From Paenibacillus fonticola DSM 21315 (GTDB lineage: Bacteria > Bacillota > Bacilli > Paenibacillales > Paenibacillaceae): a stretch of 64,000 nucleotides of DNA. The translations under genes and the position numbers were made by a program. The notes under the pieces are model-generated. The model did no database searches and was not told the origin of the DNA. It saw only the letters and a program-made list of their open reading frames with translations. Positions 34,474 through 44,388 of the stretch are shown here, piece by piece; position 1 is the first letter of the stretch; each line of letters opens with the position of its first letter. The stretch lies in assembly GCF_000381905.1 (NCBI RefSeq), contig NZ_KB907261.1:1-64000 (forward strand), given 5' to 3'.

Positions 34474-35465
34474 CTTCTTTCCCCCTCAAGCGCGGACAGA
34501 ATATCCTGGATCAGCGAATCCGTGGAGATCCCCAGCGCTTGCCCCTCGAAATTCAGAAACAGACGGTGGCGCAGCGCAGGAACAGCAACCGCAGCAATAT
34601 CTCCCGTGGATACATGCATCCTTCCTTTGGAGATCGCTCTTACCTTCGCCACCGATACGATCGACTGGATTCCTCGCGGTCCTGATCCGAATCGCAAATA
34701 TTTGCGGACGGAATCCGGTGCCGAGGTCTCCTCGGGATGCGTCATCATCAGCAGGCGCACTCCGTAATCCAGCACATCATCGGCAAGCAGAACCTCCTTC
34801 GCTGCCTGCCTGATTTCCAGCAGCTCGCTAGCCGAAGCCAGCTTGTCGGCCGTCGGCTGGCTGCTGGAGGTCGTCCGGCGAACGATTTCCTTCAACTCGT
34901 CTGGCGAGGGATAGCTGACATGGATCTTCAGCAGGAAGCGATCCAGCTGCGCCTCCGGCAAAGGATACGTCCCCTCGTTCTCCAGCGGATTTTGGGTCGC
35001 CAGGACAAAAAAAGGCTGCGGCAGCCTGTGCGTCTCCCCGCCGACGGTGACCGTCTGCTCCTGCATCGCCTCAAGCATGGCGCTCTGCGTCTTTGGTGTC
35101 GCGCGGTTAATCTCGTCCGCTAGCACGATGCTGCTGAATACGGGCCCCGGCTGAAAAACGGTATCCGCGCTGCCCTGCGGGCCGAAGCGAATGACATTCG
35201 TTCCGGTAATATCGCTTGGCATCAGGTCGGGCGTAAACTGAATCCGCGAGAATGACAGGTCAAGCGTATCGGAAATCGTCCGGACGAGCATCGTCTTTCC
35301 GAGTCCCGGAATGCCCTCAAGCAGCGCATGCCCGCCGGCAAAGACGCACCAGAGCAGCTGCTCTACGATCTCCTCCTGGCCAACGATGACTTTCCCGATC
35401 TGCTCCCGCACGCCGGATATCGTATTTTTCCACGACTCTACCTGCGCATTTGCTTCCAACATCAT
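34470..35465 (-). CDS. MoxR-family AAA+ ATPase
   Basis: 331 residues. Walker A GIPGLGKTM, Walker B VLADEINRATPKTQSAMLEA, sensor 1 FFVLATQNPLENEG and the AAA lid with LLKIHVSYPSPDE are intact, so it should hydrolyse ATP. MoxR proteins act as chaperone-like remodelers that insert metal or mature VWA-containing complexes (known for the family). ATG 35465 has AAGGGGGAC 5 nt upstream. Here the likely clients are the VWA and DUF58 products encoded next. Confidence 0.93.
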   Translation of the reverse strand: MMLEANAQVESWKNTISGVREQIGKVIVGQEEIVEQLLWCVFAGGHALLEGIPGLGKTMLVRTISDTLDLSFSRIQFTPDLMPSDITGTNVIRFGPQGSADTVFQPGPVFSSIVLADEINRATPKTQSAMLEAMQEQTVTVGGETHRLPQPFFVLATQNPLENEGTYPLPEAQLDRFLLKIHVSYPSPDELKEIVRRTTSSSQPTADKLASASELLEIRQAAKEVLLADDVLDYGVRLLMMTHPEETSAPDSVRKYLRFGSGPRGIQSIVSVAKVRAISKGRMHVSTGDIAAVAVPALRHRLFLNFEGQALGISTDSLIQDILSALEGERR

Positions 35466-35492
35466 ATGTCCCCCTTCTCCTTCATCCTCAAC

Positions 35493-37166
35493 TCAATATC
35501 CCGGATCAATTTCTGTAAAATAGCTCTCCACCAGGCTCTGCACGCTCTGCGGAAGCTCGCTCCGCTCCAGAGAGCGCTTGGCTTCGGCAGCGTAGTCGCT
35601 GTACACCTCGTCATAGGGCCGGCTCACACCGTCAAATACGGGCGATTTGCCGCCCTTTTGCACATCTCCGCCGCCGCCGTGGATTTCGCCGCTGTCCCGC
35701 TCCACGTTTCCACTGCCCTTCAGATCACGCGGTGTCGTCACGAGCTCGCGTCCACCGCTGCCGAGTCCAGCGCCCTGGCCGTTCCCGGCTCCCTGCCCGC
35801 CGCTACCGTTACCGCTGCCAGCCCCGGATCCTGAGCCCTGGCCGCTCCCCTGGCCACTACCCTGACCTTGACCCTGTCCCGAACTGCCGCCCGCTCCGCC
35901 TTCGCCAGATGCTCCGCTTCCCGGTTCCCCGCCGGCCAGCATAGCTTCGCCGGTCCACTGCTCGGCGATTCCACCCATGCTCCACGTATCGGATACGGCG
36001 AACCCGGAGGCGGCCATCTGCTCTGCCAGCCCCATCCCTTGCTTGGCCAGCGCCGCCGCTAAAGCCGCGGCAGCCTCAGCTTGGTTAAGGTCGGATTTCA
36101 GGCCAGCCATACTCTCTTGGATCGCTTGCTCAAGCAGCTCCAGAGCCTGCTCTATTTCTTGCGGATTTCCCTTCTCAAGCGCTTCGGCTGCTTTTTTTAG
36201 AGCTTCGGCGAGACGCTGAGCCTTCTCGTTATCCTGAGGAGCGGCTTCTGCGATTTGCTGCAAATCCTCAGCCAGACGCTTGCGCTCCTCGGTGGACATG
36301 GAAGCAGCCTTTTTACGGAATTCCTCCATTTTCTCGCTCAGAGATTGCTGATTTTGCTGCTTCAGCGACTCCGCCAGGCTCTGGGAAAGCGGATTGGCCT
36401 TCCAGTCCTCCAGCCATTTCTCCATCTCCTGCTGCTTCAGCTCCATTTTGTCGGACATTTCCTTCAGGCTCTTCATCGCATGCTCTACGCTATCCAGCGC
36501 CTCTTCCGGTTCTTTGCTGAGCTCCAGCGCCCGCCGCAGCTCGGCGATTTCCTTCGCCAGCGCCTCCTTCGCGATCGGCTCAAGCTTGCGCGCCTCCAGC
36601 TCCTTCAGCTTTCCCTCCGTTTCCTGCTGCTGAGCGTTCACCCATTCCCTCTGCTCCTTGCGCTTGGCAATCTCCTGCTGCATCGGGTTCGGCAGGATGG
36701 CCAAAATGACCAGCGCCATAAACAAGCTGACGGCCGAGAGCCAAAATTTACGGCGAATCGGGAAGGGTAGACGCCGCTTGATTTCCCTAATGTAGGCTGA
36801 ACCGTACTGAATGGCCTGCGCCCGCTGCCATTTGGCCGCTAACGCGTCGGATTCGCCATACGCCAGGGCCGTCGCCATGTCGTCGCGGCGCTCTTCACCG
36901 GCAACCGCCCGATCCATCATACGAGCTGCCTCCTGCAGAGACACTCGTTTGGCAAAGTATCCCCATAGCAGCCCGCACAGCGCGCAGAGCACGACTAACA
37001 CCGCTCCTTGCCAGAGCAAGCCATCTATAGGCCACACACGCCCGGCGGTGAACCATAACAATGCGGCTCCAAGCCCGGCAAGCAGTCCGTAGCGGGTCCC
37101 TTTCCAGGCTCTGAGCTGCTGCATGCGGCGCCGGACTACATTAAGCTGCTCGTGAATTTCTTTCAT
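35493..37166 (-). CDS. Membrane protein with long coiled coil, VWA-operon component
   Basis: 557 residues, family not recognised. Two helices (about 26-68) and a third (around 145-160, FWLSAVSLFMALVILAILPN) are followed by about 220 residues rich in Glu, Lys, Gln and Leu with strong coiled-coil character, then a Gly/Ser/Gln linker, and a C-terminal segment YDEVYSDYAAEAKRSLERSE. Such C-termini occur in proteins encoded beside MoxR and DUF58 genes. The protein may be a membrane scaffold for the VWA proteins; this is inference from context. Confidence 0.65.
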   Translation of the reverse strand: MKEIHEQLNVVRRRMQQLRAWKGTRYGLLAGLGAALLWFTAGRVWPIDGLLWQGAVLVVLCALCGLLWGYFAKRVSLQEAARMMDRAVAGEERRDDMATALAYGESDALAAKWQRAQAIQYGSAYIREIKRRLPFPIRRKFWLSAVSLFMALVILAILPNPMQQEIAKRKEQREWVNAQQQETEGKLKELEARKLEPIAKEALAKEIAELRRALELSKEPEEALDSVEHAMKSLKEMSDKMELKQQEMEKWLEDWKANPLSQSLAESLKQQNQQSLSEKMEEFRKKAASMSTEERKRLAEDLQQIAEAAPQDNEKAQRLAEALKKAAEALEKGNPQEIEQALELLEQAIQESMAGLKSDLNQAEAAAALAAALAKQGMGLAEQMAASGFAVSDTWSMGGIAEQWTGEAMLAGGEPGSGASGEGGAGGSSGQGQGQGSGQGSGQGSGSGAGSGNGSGGQGAGNGQGAGLGSGGRELVTTPRDLKGSGNVERDSGEIHGGGGDVQKGGKSPVFDGVSRPYDEVYSDYAAEAKRSLERSELPQSVQSLVESYFTEIDPGY

Positions 37167-37216
37167 GCTGCCGGCCTCCCTTCCTCAATCAATCTGCAAC
37201 CCTCTGCTTGGAACAG

Positions 37217-38194
37217 TTATTGTTTATTTCGCTGCCTGCCATGCTCATGTTCCTGTTCCTGTTCCTGCTCCTGCTCCTGCGGCTCCCAGTCTGTCTGCAG
37301 CCGCTTCTTGACCCGGGTTCGTCTGACCGGACGAATATAGCGGATGGCCAGCCATAGCGCCAATACAATGACAACACTATATACAAGCAGGAACTGCTGC
37401 CACAGTTGGATCGGCGCGCCGGCTTGCTGGCTGCTCCACCGCGTCAGAAAGACAGAATCCGAGAACGAAGGTTCAAAAATGCTGATCAATGCTCCAGCGG
37501 GATTAAGCCCGAGAATGAATCCAACCCACGAATAGTCCGGGGCCGTCACCGTCCCCGCAGCATAGTAATTAGCTTGGACAACGCCCATGGCAAGCAAGTA
37601 AATGATCCCGGTAAGGAGGAATATAACAAGCCCTACACCATAAGTCATAATGACCGCAACGATCGTCCGCTTGAACAGTGTAGAGAAAAGCACCCCAAGC
37701 GAGCCAAGCAGCAGCATGATGAACAAATAAAACAAGAAAACGAATATGAGCTGCTTCGGGGCAACCCCGCCGTAAAGAAACGCAATGCTATATACGGGCA
37801 GCGTCGCCAAAATGACCAGCGTCATGAAACTCAAGGAAGATACCAGTTTGCTCAAAATAATCGTCGACGAACTCTGCTGTGTCGTCAGCAGCATGTTCAG
37901 GGTCTGCTTCTCCCGCTCCCCGCTTATGACTCCCGCCGTTAACGCAGGCGTCATAAATGCGATAAGAACAAGCTGGGCGATGCTGAGCGCGTAGAACATG
38001 ACGCGGCTGGTGCTTGGATCGATCCGCCCTGACAATCCGGCTCCGCTGCTCATCATGACATAGATGATGCCCATCGCCAGAAGCCCCATGACCAGTACGT
38101 ATGCAAACACCGTCACCGCGGAACGAGAGGTGCGCATTCGCAGTCTGAACTCCTTATCCATCACGGGATTGATTAGAACTCTACGCCAATCCAT
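37217..38194 (-). CDS. ABC-2 type permease
   Basis: 325 residues from ATG 38194 (GAAGGGGGGCG 8 nt upstream). Six helices are predicted, with the ABC2_membrane pattern: NPVMDKEFRLRMRTSRSAVT, then FMTPALTAGVISGEREKQTL, a typical permease signature. It overlaps the ATPase gene by 14 nt and forms an exporter with it. The C-terminus is a charged repeat (EQEQEQEQEHEH) encoded by a hexanucleotide repeat at 37248-37277. Confidence 0.88.
   Translation of the reverse strand: MDWRRVLINPVMDKEFRLRMRTSRSAVTVFAYVLVMGLLAMGIIYVMMSSGAGLSGRIDPSTSRVMFYALSIAQLVLIAFMTPALTAGVISGEREKQTLNMLLTTQQSSSTIILSKLVSSLSFMTLVILATLPVYSIAFLYGGVAPKQLIFVFLFYLFIMLLLGSLGVLFSTLFKRTIVAVIMTYGVGLVIFLLTGIIYLLAMGVVQANYYAAGTVTAPDYSWVGFILGLNPAGALISIFEPSFSDSVFLTRWSSQQAGAPIQLWQQFLLVYSVVIVLALWLAIRYIRPVRRTRVKKRLQTDWEPQEQEQEQEQEHEHGRQRNKQ
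37248..37277. repeat. Hexanucleotide repeat in the ABC permease tail
   Basis: TGTTCC x3 followed by TGCTCC x2 encode Glu-Gln dipeptides at the extreme C-terminus of the permease. Copy changes would stay in frame. Confidence 0.85.
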
Positions 38195-39119
38195 CTGCCG
38201 CGCCCCCCTTCGTGATCTCCAGGAATACATCCTCGAGATTCGTCTGTGCTTCATGGAAAGATACGACCCCATAACCTGCGCCGATGACTTTGTTCAACAG
38301 TTGGGCCTGCTCGGCGTCCCCACCGCCGAAGTGCACATGAACCCCTGTTTCGTCGCTCAGCACCTGGCTGACATGACGCTCATCCCGCAGCATGGCGGCG
38401 AGCTCATCTCCGCGGTCCATGACGCGAATATGCAGCACCCGCTTAACGCGCAGGCGATTTTGAATGTCAGCCACCTTGCCTTGAGCAACCATCTCGCCGT
38501 GCTCAATGACACCGATCTCATCCACCATCTCCGCAAGCTCGGGCAGAATATGCGATGAAATGATAATCGTCTTGCCCATCAGCTTCAGCTCTTTCAAAAT
38601 CTCTCTCATTTCGATCCGCGCCCGCGGATCAAGGCCGGATGCCGGCTCATCAAGAATCAGCACGTCCGGGTCATGCACGAGGCAGCGAGCCAGGCACAGC
38701 CGCTGCTTCATGCCGCGGGACAAGCTGTCCACGTAGGCATCCCGTTTATCGCTTAAATTAACCAAGTCCAGCAGCTGCGGAATAAGCTTCTCGCGATCAG
38801 GCCGCGGAATGCCGTAACTGGCTCCGTAGAAATGAAGGTATTCCGTCGTTCTGAATTGGTCGTATACCCCGAAGAAATCCGGCATATAGCCTATTCTCTT
38901 GCGTACCTCATGCGGCTGCTCAGTCACCTCGAAACCGCCTACCGATGCCGTGCCGGAGGTCGGCAGCAGCAGCGTTGCCAGGATCGACATCGTCGTTGAT
39001 TTGCCTGCTCCGTTCGGCCCGACAAAGCCGAATACGGTGCCTTTGGAAATGGAAATATTCACCGACTTCAGCGCTTCGAAGCCGCCGTAAGTTTTAGTTA
39101 AATTACGTATCTCGATCAT
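38181..39119 (-). CDS. ABC transporter ATPase of the VWA operon
   Basis: 312 residues from ATG 39119 (MIEIRNLTKTYGGFEALKSV). Walker A FGFVGPNGAGKSTTM, signature SLSRGMKQRLCLARCLVH, Walker B VLILDEPASGLDPRARIEM and the H-switch ISSHILPEL are intact. The C-terminal ~90 residues are the DUF4162-like domain of exporter ATPases. ATGA overlap couples it to the upstream gene. It powers the ABC-2 permease encoded next; cargo is unknown. Confidence 0.92.
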   Translation of the reverse strand: MIEIRNLTKTYGGFEALKSVNISISKGTVFGFVGPNGAGKSTTMSILATLLLPTSGTASVGGFEVTEQPHEVRKRIGYMPDFFGVYDQFRTTEYLHFYGASYGIPRPDREKLIPQLLDLVNLSDKRDAYVDSLSRGMKQRLCLARCLVHDPDVLILDEPASGLDPRARIEMREILKELKLMGKTIIISSHILPELAEMVDEIGVIEHGEMVAQGKVADIQNRLRVKRVLHIRVMDRGDELAAMLRDERHVSQVLSDETGVHVHFGGGDAEQAQLLNKVIGAGYGVVSFHEAQTNLEDVFLEITKGGAADGLA

Positions 39120-41488
39120 TGGCTGCTGCTCCCCTTTACAGAGATTTCGGGCAGGTCGAAACTGCTCCAATCCTGCGCCGTGACGACAACACGCAGCGTC
39201 GTTCCCCCAATCAGGTATTGCTCGATCGGCTGGGGAAGCTGCGCTGTCCCTTGATTCCATTGGATCGGCTCAGCCTCTCCCTTGGACGCATTCCATACCG
39301 CCACGGACATGTTGTGCCCCCGATTGTTCTGGCGCATAGCAAGCTCTGAATAATTCACATGGCTTGGCAAAATGTATTCGAGCTCCATTTCACCCGCGGA
39401 CATATGAATGCTGCGGCTTGTTTCATATCCCCAGTCCGTAGTAGTCGCCTTGCTGACGGCAGGCGCGATATAACCGTAAGGTATGTTCCATTGCCCCTCT
39501 TTGTGGAATTCCGGCTCAACGCGCTGAACCCACATGTTCAGCGGGTCGGCGGCTACTTTTTTACCATTCACCTCATAATTCAGCAGTTCATCCTTGCTCC
39601 AGCCGATAAAGGCATAGTTATCCATCATATTGTTCTGGCTGAAATAGGCGTTAACGAGACCGCGGGGCCGCTCCAGCTTCATATCCTCCAAACGATTGCC
39701 CTGGGAAGGAAACATTAGGTAGCCGTAATCATAGTGGTTAATGGTCAACGGCAAGGAGGTAATCGCTGCCGTCTGATTTCTGGCAATATCGCCAAGCAGA
39801 TACATTTTATCGTTCAAAATGATCGCTGTGTCCGTTAAATCCGCAATAGTCTTGTTGGTCACTGTCCCTTCAGGAACGCCCCGGTCATTAATGGAGATGT
39901 CGAACTCCACCTGGCCCAGCTGACGTTCTTCCAGCTGCTTCACGGTAAGCTTGGCGAGGGAGCGATGCGTCATTCCTTTTAAATCGACAGCCGTACCGCT
40001 GTCACCGAACCGAATCAGCTGCCGCTCCGAGCCAGCCGCCTGTCCGCCGGAAATAAGTCCGTCTTCACGCTGCACTGTGATGTGCGTGCCAGCCGGAAAG
40101 CTTAGTTTGTAATCGCCGCTTCGCGGGATAAATAATCCCGTGGACGTGCTTCGCTCGGCATGCCCATGGCCATCCAATTCGACGATACTGAGCGTGTTCG
40201 TTCGCAGGGTGCTTTTCCCTGTCGTGCCAGCCACATAGATGCCTCCGCTGGCCAATACGGCAATAACCGGAATGAGCAGCCAGGCCCACTCGCGCTTATC
40301 GAGCTTTTTCAATACGAAATAGAGTCCCGGTGCAACGACGAGCGCATATCCCAGCAGCAGCCAGAGCAGCAAGGAATAAGGAGGCAGTGTCAGGCTCGGA
40401 AAATAGTCCAGCAAATAGTTGATTCTTTGTGCCAAATCCCCTCTCCCAGGAATATTGCCTTGCGAAGCTGAGGCCAAAGGGGAATGCTGCTGAAGCACCG
40501 TATTCCATACCTCAGCATGGCCGGACCACGATTGCAAAGGCTCCATGGAAACATCGTAGGCCGCATAGATGACGCCGCCCCCGCTCACGTTCCAGGAGGC
40601 AAATAGCGGCTGCTCGCCTTTTACGAGTGTTCGTGCGCCCTCCTTCAGCTTAGCGGCCGAGACTGGAAAGGCCCCATCCAGGGATATCAGCTTGCCTGCC
40701 GCTTTCTCAAGTTCCTGCAGCGAGGTGACATCGGCAAGTCCCGAATAGTCTACGGGCGATAAATCCTCGAGCCCCTGGACCGTTTTCGCATAACCTGCCC
40801 CTCCGCCCAGTACGAGCGTTCCCCCTGACTTCACCCACGCTTTAATTGCTTCCGTTCGCTTATCCCCGAGATTGCCCGCCGGATAGTTATTGATGACAAG
40901 AATATCCAGCCCCTCCAGCAGCACGCCGTCCTCCGGCAACTGCTCCGGTTTGAGCGGAATAACCTTCACATCCTTCCCTTTGCCGTTCAGCACGTTTAGA
41001 AAATTCATGCTGTCCGGATCCGAAGCGAGTACGCCAATCAAGGTGCCCGTGTCCCCGCTGGTATTCAAATACGGGGTCGAGGCTTTAAATGGGATGTATT
41101 TCCCCGTTTCTGCCGAATCTTTATAAAAACGAATGGAGTTGTTATCTTTATGAAAGGAAGTTCCCAAGATGCCGAAAGTAACTTCCTTTGGGGTTCCCGC
41201 CGGCAAATCGACCCTTGCCGCGTACGAAGCCCGATTTGAATTGTACGGGTACTCTGTTTGGACAACAATATCCCCGGAAATATCCGTGTCGCTGGTCAGC
41301 GTAATTTTTAGCTGTGTCCATTCTCCGATTTTGTAATGGCCGTCGTGGCCGACTTCCGTCTTAATACTGATCGACGGCTCTGCCGCGTATACAGCTTGAG
41401 GACTTACAACCCCCGGCAGCAGCGTAATTATGGCGGTTAAGAGCCACAGCATGGCCAAGGTTCCCCTTTTCTTGTCATGTAAAAACAA
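39116..41488 (-). CDS. Exported, membrane-anchored protein with an amidotransferase-like domain
   Basis: 790 residues from TTG 41488, chosen because AGGAGAG lies 6 nt upstream and because it gives a clean signal peptide (FLHDKKRGTLAMLWLLTAII, cleavage near VYAAEP). A beta-rich N-terminal domain is followed by a fold like class I amidotransferases (VINNYPAGNLGDKRTEAIKA, SGGTLVLGGGAGY), one or two helices (LLLWLLLGYALVVAPGLYFV, then a second), and a large extracytoplasmic C-terminal region. It is the first gene of the operon and probably displays its domains outside the membrane. Function is unknown; the same fold recurs in the two VWA proteins. Confidence 0.72.
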   Translation of the reverse strand: MFLHDKKRGTLAMLWLLTAIITLLPGVVSPQAVYAAEPSISIKTEVGHDGHYKIGEWTQLKITLTSDTDISGDIVVQTEYPYNSNRASYAARVDLPAGTPKEVTFGILGTSFHKDNNSIRFYKDSAETGKYIPFKASTPYLNTSGDTGTLIGVLASDPDSMNFLNVLNGKGKDVKVIPLKPEQLPEDGVLLEGLDILVINNYPAGNLGDKRTEAIKAWVKSGGTLVLGGGAGYAKTVQGLEDLSPVDYSGLADVTSLQELEKAAGKLISLDGAFPVSAAKLKEGARTLVKGEQPLFASWNVSGGGVIYAAYDVSMEPLQSWSGHAEVWNTVLQQHSPLASASQGNIPGRGDLAQRINYLLDYFPSLTLPPYSLLLWLLLGYALVVAPGLYFVLKKLDKREWAWLLIPVIAVLASGGIYVAGTTGKSTLRTNTLSIVELDGHGHAERSTSTGLFIPRSGDYKLSFPAGTHITVQREDGLISGGQAAGSERQLIRFGDSGTAVDLKGMTHRSLAKLTVKQLEERQLGQVEFDISINDRGVPEGTVTNKTIADLTDTAIILNDKMYLLGDIARNQTAAITSLPLTINHYDYGYLMFPSQGNRLEDMKLERPRGLVNAYFSQNNMMDNYAFIGWSKDELLNYEVNGKKVAADPLNMWVQRVEPEFHKEGQWNIPYGYIAPAVSKATTTDWGYETSRSIHMSAGEMELEYILPSHVNYSELAMRQNNRGHNMSVAVWNASKGEAEPIQWNQGTAQLPQPIEQYLIGGTTLRVVVTAQDWSSFDLPEISVKGSSSQ

Positions 41489-41620
41489 ATGCTTCTCTCC
41501 TCTCATCATGAAAATGATCCTATATATTAGGACGTATTCAATGCGTAAAATGTTTACAAGCCGGCTTCTATTTCTCTGCAAAAACCGGCAGCAACTTACA
41601 AGTATCCGCCAAAAACATAC

Positions 41621-41672
41621 AACTAAAGCCGTCCAGTATGACAGGCATGCCAACTGAGACGGCTTTCTAGTT
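41621..41672. terminator. Hairpin between purU and the VWA operon
   Basis: AACTAAAGCCGTC (41621-41633) pairs with GACGGCTTT-CTAGTT (41658-41672) around a ~24-nt loop. No strong T run follows on either strand. It lies beyond the purU stop and upstream of the VWA operon, so it is a likely but weak terminator of the purU transcript. Confidence 0.5.
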
Positions 41673-41701
41673 GTTAAGGTAATTTAATATCCTTGTCGCT
41701 A

Positions 41702-42601
41702 TTAGCTGAATACGACAGTTTTATTCTGATGCACGAGAATACGATCCTCGATATGCCATTTCACAGCGCGCGCTAATACGACTCTTTCAATCGTACGGCC
41801 GATCCGCTTGAGCTCGCCAACGTCATCGCTGTGGCTAACGCGCTGGACATCCTGCTCGATAATCGGTCCGCCGTCCAGTTCTTCGGTGACGTAATGAGCG
41901 GTTGCGCCGATGATTTTCACGCCGCGGTCATAGGCTTGCGCATAGGGCTTCCCGCCGACAAAAGCAGGCAGGAAAGAATGGTGAATATTAATAATCCGGT
42001 TGCGGTAAGGATCGATCAATGCAGGCGACAAAATTTGCATATATCTGGCCAGAACGATTAGATCGACTTTGCCATTGACCAATTCAAGCTGCTTCTGCTC
42101 CGCTTCCTTCTTCGTGTCCGGGGTAACCGGAATGTGATGAAACGGAATACCGAACGATTCGACGTATTCTTTATTGTCGGGATGATTGCTGATGACCATG
42201 GAAATGTCGGCATCCAAATCCCCGGCTTGCCATTGCCAGAGCAATTCCACGAGACAATGATCTTCCTTCGAAACGAAAATAGCCAGCTTCTTCTTATGGC
42301 TCAGCGGGAAAATTTCCCACTTCATCTCGAACTTTTCGGCAATGACGGCGAAATCCTCTTGCAAACTGCCCAGACGATCCTGAAGCCGTTCCAAATCAAA
42401 CTCGACGCGCATGAAGAACATGCCGCCTTCGGGGTTCATCGTATACTGATCCGACTGCACGATATTTGCCCCGTGCTGATACAGAAAGTCCGAAACCGCC
42501 GCGACGATGCCAGGTCCGTCCGGACACGAAATCAGCATCCGCGCACGATGATTTTCATAAGATTTTACAGGTTTAACGCCTGTCTTGACATGTAGATCCA
42601 T
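41702..42601 (-). CDS. purU: Formyltetrahydrofolate deformylase
   Basis: 299 residues. An N-terminal ACT domain (ARMLISCPDGPGIVAAVSDF) precedes the formyl-transferase fold with NIHHSFLPAFVGGKPYAQAY and TAHYVTEELDGGPIIEQDV, which hold the catalytic Asn-His-Asp. It hydrolyses 10-formyl-THF to formate and THF, balancing the one-carbon pool and feeding formate to purine synthesis. It begins 40 bp after the endonuclease IV stop and may share its transcript. Confidence 0.95.
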   Translation of the reverse strand: MDLHVKTGVKPVKSYENHRARMLISCPDGPGIVAAVSDFLYQHGANIVQSDQYTMNPEGGMFFMRVEFDLERLQDRLGSLQEDFAVIAEKFEMKWEIFPLSHKKKLAIFVSKEDHCLVELLWQWQAGDLDADISMVISNHPDNKEYVESFGIPFHHIPVTPDTKKEAEQKQLELVNGKVDLIVLARYMQILSPALIDPYRNRIINIHHSFLPAFVGGKPYAQAYDRGVKIIGATAHYVTEELDGGPIIEQDVQRVSHSDDVGELKRIGRTIERVVLARAVKWHIEDRILVHQNKTVVFS

Positions 42602-42641
42602 CTTTCTCTCAAGTCCTCCCGCTAACTATTGTAAACATCTA

Positions 42642-43769
42642 TTATACTATGACGGACAAATCCTTGGCGGCGAGCCAGCCAATGAGCCTGAAGTTAATTT
42701 GCTCTTCAGTATAATCCGGGAACAGATTTGCTTCCCATACGAGATCATACAGCCTTTCAAGCGGCTCTCGCGGATCGGCCTTTCTCGCTTTGGCATCGTT
42801 TTTAAGCAATGTCCACGTATCCAGAACAAAGGCCCGCTGATCAATTTCGCGCTTCGCAAAAAAGCTGTTCAACTGCTCAAGCTCGGACAGGAAGGATTCC
42901 CCGAATCTTCCCGCAAGATCGCCGCGGAGCAAAGCGATTTCCACTTCGTACATCGGACGCTGGGTTTTCGCTTCTTTACCGATCCACGGCGTCTCCAGAA
43001 TGAATGGGCGTCCCTGCAGCTTCTCGTGATGTACGACTCTGTTCAACGCCTCAAACCCGATCCAGCCTGTTCCAATCGGCGTATGGCGGTCTTTCCCGGC
43101 GCCGACGGGGTTTTTACTGTCATTGACATGAACAACAGCAATTCGGTTCAGACCGATCAGCTCATCAAATTTTTGAAGCACGCCATCCACATCATTCACA
43201 ATATCATAACCGGCATCATGGATATGACAGGTGTCCAGGCAAATCGTCAGACGCTCGTTATGCTGTACTTTATCGATAATGGCGGCAATTTCCTCAAAGC
43301 TGCGCCCCATCTCCGTACCTTTGCCCGCCATCGTCTCAAGCGCGATGTTGACTTCCGTCTCATTCGTTCCATTCAATACTTCGTTCAGCCCTTCAGCGAT
43401 GCGGTTTATTCCGTATTCCGCATCCATATCCGTAAACGCACCAGGGTGAAGTACGATATTTCGTACGCCCAGTGCATGGGTCCTCCGGATTTCTTCCTGC
43501 AGAAAATCTACGGCAAGCTGATAGGTATTCGACTTATATGAACCAAGATTAATAATATACGGTGCATGAACGACAATTTCATCGATCCCGGCGACGGCCA
43601 TCGCCGCCCTGCCATCCTCTATATTCATCGCTTCAATCGGTTTCCGGCGCGTATTTTGCGGTGCGCCGGTATATATCATAAACGAGCTGGAGCCGTAGGA
43701 TGCGGCCTCCTCAGTAGCGCTTAATAGCCCCTTGTCCGAGAATGAGACATGCGAACCAATTTTTAACAT
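42642..43769 (-). CDS. nfo: Endonuclease IV with an unusual C-terminal extension
   Basis: 375 residues from ATG 43769 (AAAGGA just upstream). The AP-endonuclease TIM barrel has its zinc-ligand motifs: [58 protein letters not shown] and FILETPW. It cuts DNA 5' of abasic sites. Usual members are about 280-300 residues; here about 85 extra residues follow the barrel (from near [15 protein letters not shown] to the end), with helical, charged character and an aromatic-rich end. I do not recognise that domain. Confidence 0.92.
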   Translation of the reverse strand: MLKIGSHVSFSDKGLLSATEEAASYGSSSFMIYTGAPQNTRRKPIEAMNIEDGRAAMAVAGIDEIVVHAPYIINLGSYKSNTYQLAVDFLQEEIRRTHALGVRNIVLHPGAFTDMDAEYGINRIAEGLNEVLNGTNETEVNIALETMAGKGTEMGRSFEEIAAIIDKVQHNERLTICLDTCHIHDAGYDIVNDVDGVLQKFDELIGLNRIAVVHVNDSKNPVGAGKDRHTPIGTGWIGFEALNRVVHHEKLQGRPFILETPWIGKEAKTQRPMYEVEIALLRGDLAGRFGESFLSELEQLNSFFAKREIDQRAFVLDTWTLLKNDAKARKADPREPLERLYDLVWEANLFPDYTEEQINFRLIGWLAAKDLSVIV

Positions 43770-43905
43770 TTCCTTTATCCCCCTTATGGACAACGATCTT
43801 TGAACAAACCTATTTTATCTTGAATATCGATTTAAATCCACAAATAAGGTATAATTCTTAAAGATTAAAGGGTTAGAGGATTAATAAATTGAGGTGAATG
43901 AATAG

Positions 43906-44379
43906 ATGCTGCATCTGAACATAACTCTGTTGTCACTGGCTTCATCTCAGCCTAATCGCTGGTTTATGAACTCGGTAGCGTTTTGGGGATTTGTCATGCT
44001 TGGGGTCATGTGCATTGGCGGATTTTTTATGTTTCGTAAATTTCTGAAGGTGCTGCCCAAAGCGGACGGCATGTCCAAGCTGGACTGGCAAAATCACTGG
44101 GTTGAGACGAGCAGGCATCTGTGGACCGATGAAGCTAAGGCTTTTCTGGATCAGCTTGTACAGCCGGTGCCATCCCCATTCCGCGATATCGCCAAGCATT
44201 CGATTGCAGCAGAGATCGGTAAAATCGCTTTGCAGGAGGAGGCGAGCGAGGTAACCCAGGAGCACTGCATCAAAGGTTATATTATTGCTACGCCTAAACG
44301 GGATTACAAATTCCTGATGAACTTTCTGGAAAAGAGTAATATCGACTACCGTCCCTATCAGCATTTGATCAATAAATAA
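43906..44379 (+). CDS. DUF2621 family membrane protein
   Basis: 157 residues. One N-terminal helix (about 24-44, SVAFWGFVMLGVMCIGGFFM) precedes a soluble, mostly helical domain with WTDEAKAFLDQLVQPVPSPF and GYIIATPKRDYKFLMNFLE. This resembles the DUF2621/YneK family of Bacillales, whose role is unknown. GAGGTG precedes the ATG by 9 nt. A strong terminator follows within 10 bp, so it is a single-gene unit. Confidence 0.72.
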   Translation: MLHLNITLLSLASSQPNRWFMNSVAFWGFVMLGVMCIGGFFMFRKFLKVLPKADGMSKLDWQNHWVETSRHLWTDEAKAFLDQLVQPVPSPFRDIAKHSIAAEIGKIALQEEASEVTQEHCIKGYIIATPKRDYKFLMNFLEKSNIDYRPYQHLINK

Positions 44380-44388
44380 CACAGGTTA

